Origin: Candidatus Woesearchaeota archaeon
Lineage (GTDB): Archaea > Nanobdellota > Nanobdellia > Woesearchaeales > GW2011-AR4
Direction: 5' to 3'
Assembly: GCA_016187465.1 (NCBI GenBank)
Contig: JACPJQ010000001.1
Span: 1 to 41,342, forward strand
DNA: 41,342 bases
Under the pieces are notes generated by a model. It had not been told where the DNA came from, ran no database searches, and worked only from the letters and a program-made list of their open reading frames with translations. The translations under genes and the position numbers were made by a program. Shown piece after piece: positions 25,301 to 33,000 of the stretch (the first letter of the stretch is position 1; the number at the start of each line of letters is the position of its first letter).

Positions 25301-28300
25301 TCCAACAGTAAACACAACTTTCAATGTGACAAATGCTTTGGTAAACAGCGTTGTCAACTTCACTGGGAATGTTACAGACGAAACTGGATTGTCGACGGCA
25401 AATATAACTTATAACGTCTCGGGAATAATAACTTATGTTAATTTCACATTGTCAGGCACAAGTGCGCAAGTGAGCAATGTCACTACAATTTCTGCTGGAG
25501 GAGTTTATAACTTTACATTATATGTTACTGACACAAGCAATAATGTAAGGCAAAATTCCACATTGCTTGTTGTGATTGACAATGAATTCACTTCTTTGGT
25601 TAACACCACAACAAGAACAATATTCGGCTATGGAAGCGGCAACTTGAGCGACAATGTCAGATACAATGCTACGATTGGAGCCATTCACACTAACAAAGAT
25701 GCCACTGGAATTACCCTAGAAGGGGCATATTATGGGGAAGAACTGGGCAGAACTTTTGGCGATTCCAACAACCCTCCAGTTTCCAACGGAATATTCCCGA
25801 ATGTATCCATTAATACAAGCGGATTGGTCGGGTTGTGGTACTTTAACAATGAAAGCGGTTATGGTGAGAATAACAGCTTAGTTCGAGATTTCAGCCTTGA
25901 TGTTAATTCAGAAAGAAGCGGAAGCGTGAGGAATAATGGGACTGCTGTTAATGGGGCACATTACAACTTTAGTGATAAAATTTTAGGAAGAGGAGCGATG
26001 GATTTTGACGGGGTGGATGATTTGGTACAAGCACCTGACTCTGCATCTTTGGATGCTATTACTTATAATACAGGCTTAACTCTTTCGGTTTGGATAAGGC
26101 CAGCAATCACATACGATGTTAGGCCTGACGGTTTTGCTACTTACGCTCTGAGGAGATCAGAGCAGTTTCATCTAAGTTACAGCGGATATGATGATGGAAC
26201 CGTATTCATAGTGATGAACGCGGTTGGCGTAAAAAGTATAGCATACGACTTCGACCCGATTTTACAAGGACAATGGTATCACTTCGTTGGTACCTTAGGC
26301 GCGAACAACGGCGTTCTTACTCTTTACAAAAACGGGCGATTTGTTAGCTCTGCGAGCGGTCTTGCTTCTATGGGTACTGGAACGACATTTGATATTGGAA
26401 GTTATGGTGGGACAGACTACGAATTCAACGGTCTCATCGACGAAGTCTCTGTCTGGAACAGAACATTATCCTCAGCAGAAATAAGCCAATTATACAAAAG
26501 AGGAGCATACAGATTAAATCTTTCAGTAAGAAGCTGCGATGATGCTTCATGCGCTGGAGAGGATTATTCTGTTAATGCTACTAATTCAACAAGCTCAAGC
26601 ATTAGCAATTTAGCAAACAACAGGTATGTGCAGTACAAAGCGTTCTTCACAAGCCTTAAAGATTCTGTATCTGACAATTCTACAGCTCCAGAACTGTATA
26701 ATGTTACGGTGCATTATGCTGCACCAGACACAACACCGCCAAAGTTCACAGGCAACTCGACAAACTTGACAACTCCTGTGCTGAACAATACTGCTGCATT
26801 CAGCATAAATGCAAGCGATGGAGTTGGACTGCAGAATGTCATATTCGCATGGAACGGAACTTCTGGAGCTGAGATTGGGAATCTAAGCGGTGATTCAAAT
26901 AATGGTATGTTGCCTTACATAAATACTTCTGGACTGGTTTTGCTGTATCACTTCAACAACCAGAGCAATTATGGGGAGAATGACACAAATGTTACTGATT
27001 TCAGCGTTTACGTAAATGCCGAGAGATTTGGAAGCAGGCAGAATAATGGAAGTGTATATAATGGGGCGCATTATAATTTCACAAATAAGACTTTAGGCAA
27101 AGGGGCGATGGACTTTGATGGGGTGGATGATTATGTGGATGCTGGAACTGGAAATAGTTTAGACGCACCAAACGCCTTTACCATATCAGCATGGTTTAAG
27201 TTTATGGGTACTCCTGATGCATACATGGCCGGGAAAAACAGGCTTGGCAACCCCACCACCTACAACTACCAGATCCAATATTTTGAGGGGGTTCTCTATA
27301 ACTCTATGAGTCAAAGCGGAGGTACTGATCTCGATTTAGGCTATACGTGGACACCCGTGTTGGGCAGGTGGTACTATATCCTTGCCAATTATAACGGAAA
27401 TGACCAAAAACTATATATAGACGGCCAACAGGTAGCTAGTATAAACAGAGGGGCGATAACACTAGAGACTGGAAGTACTTTTATTCTCAATATTGGCCGA
27501 CGCTCTGATGGTACCTTTTACTTCAACGGCTCCATCGACGAAGTAGCAATCTGGAACCGTTCATTGTCATCAGCAGAGATTAAAGAGCTGTATGCAAGAG
27601 GAAACAAGTTTACCAATGTCAGTGCTTCTGGAATCTTGCCAGCTTCAACAACATCACTGAACTGGACAATAAATTATACATTGCCGCAAACTGGAGTTGT
27701 CGGATGGCAGTTCACTGCTAATGACACAAGCGGGAATATGATGCAGAGTTCAATATTTAACTTTACTGTGAATGCTCCTCCAGACACAACACCGCCAAAG
27801 TTCACAGGCAACTCTACCAACTTGTCAACTCCTGTGCTGAATAATACCGCTGCTTTCAGCATTAATGTAAGTGATGGTGTTGGGTTGCAGAATGTCATAT
27901 TCGCATGGAACGGAACTTCGGGAGCTGAGATTGGCAATATTTCCGCTGATTCGAGCAATGGAATATGGCCTGGGATAAACACTTCTGGGCTTGTTGGGTT
28001 GTGGCACTTCAACAATAGAAGTGGGGAAAATGATACCCTTTTCAAGGATTTCAGCCCAGACGTAAATAGCGAGAGAAGCGGAAGCTTTAGAAACAATGCA
28101 AGCTGCAGATTAGCTAATGGCGAGTGTCCGGCATATAACCTTACGGATAAAAAATTTGGACAATCGTCGGTAGACTTTGATGGTGTCAATAACTTAATTA
28201 ACGTTACTGATGACCCATCTTTAGAGCCGCAGAATATCACAGTTTCAGTATGGTTTAAAAGAGTTGGAAACCAACAAGCTTTTGGCAAAATATTGGCGAA

Positions 28301-29291
28301 GGGCAATGGTGCGGCGGCACCATATGCCTCATATAAATTTGAATTCAATAATGACGTTACTGGAAGTTCCATAGTTTGGCATACCGGGTATACTGATACC
28401 ACTGCAACAACCATCACCCTATCTCCAATAAACAATAACCAGTGGCACCATATAGTTGGTATATATGATACCGGAGTTTCAAGAGCATACCTTGATGGAA
28501 ATTTAATGGGCTCAAGCATAGATAATAAAAACATATTTTATGACACTGTAGCATTAAGCTTAGGGGCGCACAATGACTTTTATGGTTACTTAAATGGCAC
28601 AATCGACGAAGTAGCAATCTGGAACCGTTCATTGTCATCATCAGAGATAAAAGAGCTGTATGCACGAGGAAACAAGTTCACGAATGTAAGCGCTACCGGT
28701 GTTTTGCCAGCTTCAACAACTTCATTAAACTGGACTTATAACATTACACTTCCTCAAACTGGAGTTGTTGCGTGGCAGTTTACAGCCAATGACACTTCGG
28801 GAAATATGATGCAGAGTGATGTGTTTAATTTTACTGTGAATGCTCCAGCTCCTCCAGACACAACACTTCCAATTGTAAACACAACATTCAACATATCTTC
28901 TCCGTTAGCGAATGATGTAATTAATTTTACAGGGAACGTGACAGATGAAACTGGACTGTCAAGCGCCAATATAACGTATAATATTTCCGGAATTATAACT
29001 TATGTGAACTTCACTTTGAGCGGGACAACTGGGCAGGTAAGCAATGCCACAAAGCTTCCCTCAACCTCTGCTGTCATTAACTTCACTATGTACGTAACTG
29101 ACACAAGCAATAATGTAAGGCAAAATTCAACTTTGCTTGTTGTGACTGACAATGAATTCACTTCTTTGGTTAACACCACAACAAGAACAATATTCGGCTA
29201 TGGAAGCGGCAACTTGAGCGACAATGTCAGATACAATGCTACGATTGGAGCCATTCACACTAACAAAGATGCCACTGGAATTACCCTTTGA
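22119..29291 (+). CDS. Giant LamG surface protein, middle part beginning with intein C-terminal sequence
   Basis: The frame is open from about 22062 through the antisense of the TA genes. The nominal TTG start at 22119 is arbitrary and no ribosome site is seen. Residues 1-258 end in the intein 1 C-terminus (ENLSIGDYIAVPDYE...IIAHN). The extein then has LamG domains at about 277-520, 1229-1460, 1600-1828 and 1950-2184. A DUF2341-like segment lies near 750-850 (CNGSKIPFDAYALSNSNGW...CYLYYGP), with several Ig-like repeats starting DTTPP. Asn/Thr/Ser-rich throughout with many sequons, it is presumably extracellular. It stops at 29291 because of a short deletion; homologous sequence continues in another frame. 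Confidence 0.75.
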   Translation: MSWGITTKTTENTLSFGKDTESVKSESLVTKMRPSALEMSANLLSENLFGAKITSNSSDSRNLPTRLLTFSSSRNLSSKRNVDGGNVSTSGQISSVLQGSFDMSFGQGRKIFNDFLSGHIAFEHLQYLPNHDPSALESGFSMADLAVSDYVFVDFDSHEANNDNIVFKAIATDNAAENLSYDNLNISNEIIEINGVNAKWVWVENLSIGDYIAVPDYENNTVKWERVTGIAALDEQQVYDLNIEGTHNFIANDIIAHNTGSDSNNPPTSNGIFPNISINTSGLVGLWYFNNESGYGENDSLVRDFSPDVNAQRAGSVRNNGTCVINATPTCPVYNFSDKRLGRGAMRFDGVNDFVDAGSDTSLDNLGPLTYSAWVNANSLGGSSEGRIISKETTSSLTSAFFLGGSKRLVFQRQHSTTALAVQSANNAVTLNNTWQHVVMTWDGSTSAANGVKFYVDGVEKAHGFNQDGDGSLTSDAARSLAIGGMYQDGGKRPFDGLIDEVSVWNRTLSSSEISQLYKRGAYRLNLSVRSCDDASCAGEDYSVNVTNSTKSSISALSNNRYVQYKAFFTSLKGSSENSTAPELYNVTVHYAAPVPQSPVINLNYTIPTYPMYNKNVTIIANVTDADANLLYVNFTLYAPNGSIINLTNASRVNDLHNASFNLTSYGTWLWNVTAFDSGGLTVKSSTGVIILMQINESLNASSVAASSPVAVYGHINLSNGSNASNTPISVFINEILANLTVNPSMNFGNLWDNTSFEYRTRINFNETTNLSRTFEHIKINISLAEGRLMNENGTNLFCNGSKIPFDAYALSNSNGWITKLEGLAELNFTQMENKTCYLYYGPDFNGTEITPNDGKGWDYAVQIVTHTCGTQQDISIGNNCTLSNITEWNFGSVTLCGSSDNIIINTWCYYKSTSTGTQSFQTCSDDGSELYANSTLFVNNAFCQAETCVTNSNAAVSDGRYYAIKSRFDEGGGGEVFRVRLAGTELLDTECFRYFGGDWQINASYGTEENIFRTDKYGNYNFTFNAPSSTATYNVKVNSTWANTIPGEQTASFTVADTTPPTVNTTFNVTNALVNSVVNFTGNVTDETGLSTANITYNVSGIITYVNFTLSGTSAQVSNVTTISAGGVYNFTLYVTDTSNNVRQNSTLLVVIDNEFTSLVNTTTRTIFGYGSGNLSDNVRYNATIGAIHTNKDATGITLEGAYYGEELGRTFGDSNNPPVSNGIFPNVSINTSGLVGLWYFNNESGYGENNSLVRDFSLDVNSERSGSVRNNGTAVNGAHYNFSDKILGRGAMDFDGVDDLVQAPDSASLDAITYNTGLTLSVWIRPAITYDVRPDGFATYALRRSEQFHLSYSGYDDGTVFIVMNAVGVKSIAYDFDPILQGQWYHFVGTLGANNGVLTLYKNGRFVSSASGLASMGTGTTFDIGSYGGTDYEFNGLIDEVSVWNRTLSSAEISQLYKRGAYRLNLSVRSCDDASCAGEDYSVNATNSTSSSISNLANNRYVQYKAFFTSLKDSVSDNSTAPELYNVTVHYAAPDTTPPKFTGNSTNLTTPVLNNTAAFSINASDGVGLQNVIFAWNGTSGAEIGNLSGDSNNGMLPYINTSGLVLLYHFNNQSNYGENDTNVTDFSVYVNAERFGSRQNNGSVYNGAHYNFTNKTLGKGAMDFDGVDDYVDAGTGNSLDAPNAFTISAWFKFMGTPDAYMAGKNRLGNPTTYNYQIQYFEGVLYNSMSQSGGTDLDLGYTWTPVLGRWYYILANYNGNDQKLYIDGQQVASINRGAITLETGSTFILNIGRRSDGTFYFNGSIDEVAIWNRSLSSAEIKELYARGNKFTNVSASGILPASTTSLNWTINYTLPQTGVVGWQFTANDTSGNMMQSSIFNFTVNAPPDTTPPKFTGNSTNLSTPVLNNTAAFSINVSDGVGLQNVIFAWNGTSGAEIGNISADSSNGIWPGINTSGLVGLWHFNNRSGENDTLFKDFSPDVNSERSGSFRNNASCRLANGECPAYNLTDKKFGQSSVDFDGVNNLINVTDDPSLEPQNITVSVWFKRVGNQQAFGKILAKGNGAAAPYASYKFEFNNDVTGSSIVWHTGYTDTTATTITLSPINNNQWHHIVGIYDTGVSRAYLDGNLMGSSIDNKNIFYDTVALSLGAHNDFYGYLNGTIDEVAIWNRSLSSSEIKELYARGNKFTNVSATGVLPASTTSLNWTYNITLPQTGVVAWQFTANDTSGNMMQSDVFNFTVNAPAPPDTTLPIVNTTFNISSPLANDVINFTGNVTDETGLSSANITYNISGIITYVNFTLSGTTGQVSNATKLPSTSAVINFTMYVTDTSNNVRQNSTLLVVTDNEFTSLVNTTTRTIFGYGSGNLSDNVRYNATIGAIHTNKDATGITL
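22344..22592 (-). CDS. DUF433 antitoxin embedded antisense in intein 1
   Basis: The 82 residues MRVEINKYIVADSQICHGKP...FKGTRVMVWQILEMLEGNMTAEEIIEDFPSLTKAHIKAALQYA match the DUF433 helix-turn-helix antitoxin family. Its motif is CxGKPxxxGTR followed by PxLxxxxIxxAL. It is the first gene of a two-gene operon with the DUF5615 toxin. Its promoter box CTTTAAATAC (minus strand, 22614-22623) is centred 26 nt before the ATG, and both box and spacing are conserved in the paralogous module in intein 2. The antisense strand of this gene is stop-free in the intein's C-terminal reading frame. Confidence 0.85.
   Translation of the reverse strand: MRVEINKYIVADSQICHGKPTFKGTRVMVWQILEMLEGNMTAEEIIEDFPSLTKAHIKAALQYAADLTRGRDIATVNVPLGT
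22614..22623 (-). promoter_or_regulatory. TATA box of the TA operon in intein 1
   Basis: CTTTAAATAC is centred 26 nt before the DUF433 start codon. The same box with the same spacing precedes the DUF433 gene in intein 2 (30644-30653). Confidence 0.6.
25610..25765 (+). other. Intein-free copy of the insertion site
   Basis: This copy of the repeated unit reads GITLEGAYYGEELGRTFGDSNNPPVSNGIF without interruption. At the same point the units at 21521 and 29365 carry inteins after GR. It shows the ancestral empty junction within the same locus. Confidence 0.75.
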
Positions 29292-29463
29292 CTTGGGAAC
29301 TACACAATCATTCAAGAATATATCCTGGACATCTGGAGCTTATTATGGTGAAGAGATTGGAAGATGCGTTGCTGAGGATAGTTTGATAACTGTTGTAACT
29401 GATGTTGTTGTTGATTTAGATACTTATATAAATGAATGCAAGGAATCAGAAGACAAGTGTAAA

Positions 29464-29549
29464 GGGCGCGTAGCTCAATGGATAGAGCCCCTGTCTCACT
29501 CACGGGGAGATGCGGGTTCGAGTATGATTCGGAAATCCCGCCGCGCTCA
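29464..29549 (+). tRNA. tRNA-Val(CAC)-like cloverleaf with an interrupted T-loop
   Basis: The acceptor is GGGCGCG/CGCGCTC (one G-T pair) with discriminator A. The D-arm is GCTC-AATGGATA-GAGC. The anticodon arm CCTGT-CTCACTC-ACGGG (one T-G pair) reads anticodon CAC, with an unusual T at position 37. The T-stem is GCGGG/CCCGC. The T-loop is 20 nt, beginning TTCGA and ending AT, as if 13 nt were inserted at the point where the Leu-like sequence in intein 1 has 16 extra nt. No CCA is encoded. It lies on the coding strand between intein block A and the next Hint block. The function is open, as for the Leu-like sequence. Confidence 0.55.
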
Positions 29550-29588
29550 CACTGATTCAAGTAATAATAATGAAAAAGAAGAAAATCA

Positions 29589-29668
29589 GGCACATAACTT
29601 GGATAAAGCGCCTGTCTCACTCACGGGGATTTCACACGAATTCTTTTTAGACTCGGAAATTGCCGAAT
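29589..29668 (+). repeat. Decayed full-length copy of the tRNA-Val-like sequence
   Basis: The sequence can be aligned over its whole length with 29464-29552: GGATAAAGC for the D-arm, an exact 19-bp anticodon arm (29611-29629 against 29490-29508), then a worn T-arm region (ACTCGGAAAT, CCG, CTCACAC). The acceptor and T-stem no longer pair. The anticodon arm is the best preserved part. Confidence 0.6.
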
Positions 29669-30007
29669 CTCACACCTTGGATAACATTGATACAGGTGAC
29701 TATTTAAATGTTTCTATCTTAGATAATCAAGATGCTTATTCTGATTATTCAGTTATCCCAATCAATGAATTCAGGCAAATATGCCCAAGCCTAGACTGCA
29801 ATGTAGTTGATTACATCACATCAAAGAAAAAAATAAAAGACATTCAGGAAGGGGATTATGTCCAAAGCTTGGATGAAAAAACAGGAAAGATTGTTGCCAA
29901 CAGGGTTAATGAGCTGGTGGACATGGGCAACAAGACAGTTTATGAGCTGAGAACAGAATCAGGAAGAAGCATCAAGGTGGGTTGAGGTTAGTGAATTAAA
30001 AGATGGC

Positions 30008-33000
30008 ATGGAGATTGGGGTGCCCGATTACGAAAAAGAAAGAATAGAGACTCAATCTGCAACAGCAAAACCATCCTCTCTAAGTGCCCAAGTTTTGCCC
30101 TTCATTTCGTCAGAAAATTTTTCCAGAAATTGCAAGACTAATGGCTCAAGCTTGTACCACACAGGCGGATGCACACGCAGAACAAGAATCGCTGGCAATC
30201 TTGAAGGCGGGAACAATGAGGTTTTCAAGAAATCTTTATCACGGGTTAATATTGCTCTTGATTCTTTGCATGCCAGTGAATATAGCTTGGAATTTCTAAC
30301 ACCTTTTACCGCGTATCTTATGTCAACTCCCTTATTTGATAAAGATTTAACTAATCTTGCATCAACATCTTCATCAGCAAGAAATTTAAGTTTCAATATG
30401 GACAAATCTTTCACCAGCCAATCTCTCAGCTGCATAGTGCAAGGCTGCTTTGATGTGCTTCTCAGTCAAAGAAGGATAAGCCTCGAGAATGTCCTTGAAA
30501 CCTTCTCCAGCTTCGAGCATTTCCAAGACAGAATGAACCATAATTCTGGTGCCTTTGAAAGTGGGCTTTCCGTGGCAGATTTCGCTGTCCGCGACAATAA
30601 ATTCATTGACTTCGGCTCTCATGAAGCAGATAGTGGCAATTTAGTATTTAAAGATATCGGTATTAAATTTGAAAGGATTGAATCAATAAAAGCACTTGAC
30701 GAGCAGCAAGTCTATGACCTGAACATAGAAGGAACCCATAATTTCATTGCCAACGACATCATAGCGCATAATACCGGAAGCGATTCCAACAACCCTCCAG
30801 TTTCCAACGGAATATTCCCGAATGTATCCATTAATACAAGCGGATTGGTCGGGTTGTGGTACTTTAACAATGAAAGCGGTTATGGTGAGAATAACAGCTT
30901 AGTTCGAGATTTCAGCCCAGATGTCAATGCGCAGAGAGCAGGAAGCGTGAGGAATAATGGAACTTGCGTTATAAATGCTACTCCAACTTGCCCTGTTTAT
31001 AATTTTAGTGATAAAAGATTAGGAAGAGGGGCTATGCGTTTTGACGGGGTGAATGATTATGTACAGGTGACAGGCTTACTTGGTTCAGCGGCAACAGTTA
31101 CACTTGCTGGGTGGGCAAACTTAAACGCTCCAGATTCGGAGGGCGGAGATTTGATTTCACTCGGAAGCGCAGTGGCACTTCGTCTTAGAGACCCGACCTC
31201 CGGTAATAAAACGTATGGGGTTTACCGCTATGCAACAAACTGGCGTTCAGTAACGACACCAGCAAACTTTGATGTCACAGGATGGCACCATTTTGTTTAC
31301 GTTGTTAATCCAGGCGCAAGCAGTCAGATTCTTTATATAGACGGGGTTCAAATAGCGTCTACCTCCTTTTCCGATGCAATATCATATTCTCTGGGGGTAA
31401 ACACATTTATCGGCAAGGATGGTAACGGTGGAACAGTCAGTGATTTCAACGGCCTCATCGACGAAGTCTCAATCTGGAACAGAACATTATCATCAGCAGA
31501 AATAAGCCAATTATACAAACGAGGAGCTTTCAGATTAAATTTAAGCGTAAGAAGCTGTGATGATGCAGTCTGTGCTGGAGAGGATTATTCTGTCAATGCA
31601 ACAAATTCAACAAGCTCAAGCATAAGCGCTTTGTCAAACAACAGGTATGTGCAGTACAAGGCGTTCTTCACAAGCCTCAAAGGCTCATCTGAGAACTCAA
31701 CAGCTCCAGAATTGTATAATGTTACGGTGCATTACTCGACTCCAGTTGACACAACACCGCCAAAGTTCACAGGCAACTCTACCAATTTGACAACTCCTGT
31801 GCTGAACAACACAGCAGCTTTCAGCATCAATGTAAGTGATGGTGTTGGGTTGCAGAATGTCATATTCGCTTGGAACGGAACTTCAGGAGCAGAGATTGGG
31901 AATATTTCCGCTGATTCAAGCAATGGCATATTGCCTGGGATAAATACTTCAGGACTTGTTGGCCTGTGGCATTTCAACAACCAAAGCAATTACGGGGAGA
32001 ATGACACAAATGTTACTGATTTCAGCGTTTATGTAAATGCTGAGAGATTTGGAAGCAGGCAGAATAATGGAAGCGTGTATAATGGGGCTCATTACAACTT
32101 TACGAACAAAACGCTTGGAAAAGGTGCGATGGATTTTGACGGGAGCGATGATTATGTGGATGCTGGATCAGATACTTCTTTGGATGGCACAGGCTCTGGC
32201 CCTATGACTTATTCTGCATGGATTTACCCAAAAGGTGTTGGAGAAGGAGCTGATGGCGGGATAATTAACAGAGATGATGACACTAATGTCGGATGGACAA
32301 ATTTCGCGCTGCAAAATACTGCATCAATTTATTTTTCTCGAGATTATCTAACTACAAATTTAGTAAGGGGTGCTGTTAATAATGTAATTACATATGGAGC
32401 ATGGCAGCATGTAGCTGTCACTTGGGATGGCTCTGCGACTGCATCTAATGTTCATATTTATGTCAACGGACAAGAGGTATCCTATGAATCCACTACAAAT
32501 GGAGTAGACGCACTTCAAGTAAGTGAAGCACACCCAATAATAATTGGAAATAAACTAACTGCTGAAAGAACTTTTAATGGCACAATCGACGAAGTTGCTA
32601 TCTGGAACAGAAGTTTGTCATCAGCAGAAATCAAAGAACTTTATGCGCGAGGTAACAAGTTCACGAATGTAAGCGCTTCTGGAACATTGCCAGCCTCAAC
32701 AACTTCACTGAACTGGACGTACAACATAACACTGCCGCAAACCGGAGTTGTTGCATGGCAGTTTACAGCAAATGACACAAGCGGGAATATGATGCAGAGT
32801 GATATATTTAATTTCACGGTCAACTATCCGACTGCGGCAAATGCAGCGCCTGTCATAAAAATAAACAATGCAACATTTTCTGCCGACCCTGTTGCCGGAA
32901 CTTCAGTACCAATATTGCTTTCATTTAACATAACAGATCCGCAGGGCGTGAGTGATATAAATGCCAGCAAGTTTATTATTAATTTAACTCTGGGCGGGCT

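Larger units (their letters stand above)
29286..29985 (+). pseudogene. Short LamG-protein segment continuing into intein 2 N-terminal part
   Basis: The frame picks up at FDLGTTQSFKNISWTSGAYYGEEIGR (homologous to 21440-21520 and 36535-36605) and enters intein 2 at Cys 29365. It runs through the tRNA-like sequences and the Hint block KKIKDIQEGDYVQSLDEKTGKIVANRV, and stops after GRSIKVG. It is joined to the preceding frame by a small out-of-frame deletion at about 29290 (NGTYQSQV is missing). It has no start codon of its own with a plausible context, so it is probably a broken part of the large gene. Confidence 0.65.
29365..30772 (+). mobile_element. Intein 2 of the LamG locus, carrying a tRNA-like pair and an antisense TA module
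   Basis: This paralogue of intein 1 starts CVAEDSLITV, shares almost identical KKIKDIQEGDYV and VYDLNIEGTHNFIANDIIAHN parts, and is followed by Thr. It occupies the same extein site (EEIGR/TGSDSNN). Block N4 is present (RWVEVSELKDGMEIGVPDYE), and the DUF5615/DUF433 module follows directly after it, where inteins normally hold their homing endonuclease. Block B between GRSIKV and RWVEV has been lost in a deletion that shifts the frame. Length is 1408 nt, the same remainder mod 3 as intein 1. Confidence 0.82.

Noticed and set aside
27674-28534. 286-residue minus-strand frame opposite the LamG repeats
   Set aside because: It is a shadow of the repetitive LamG coding sequence: translated antisense it repeats the same pattern and has no domain.
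21521-30772. Hedgehog-type or bacterial intein-like (BIL) autoprocessing domain instead of an intein
   Set aside because: The HN/T end, continuation of LamG sequence on both sides and an empty paralogous junction (EELGR-TFGDSNN) fit a true intein better.
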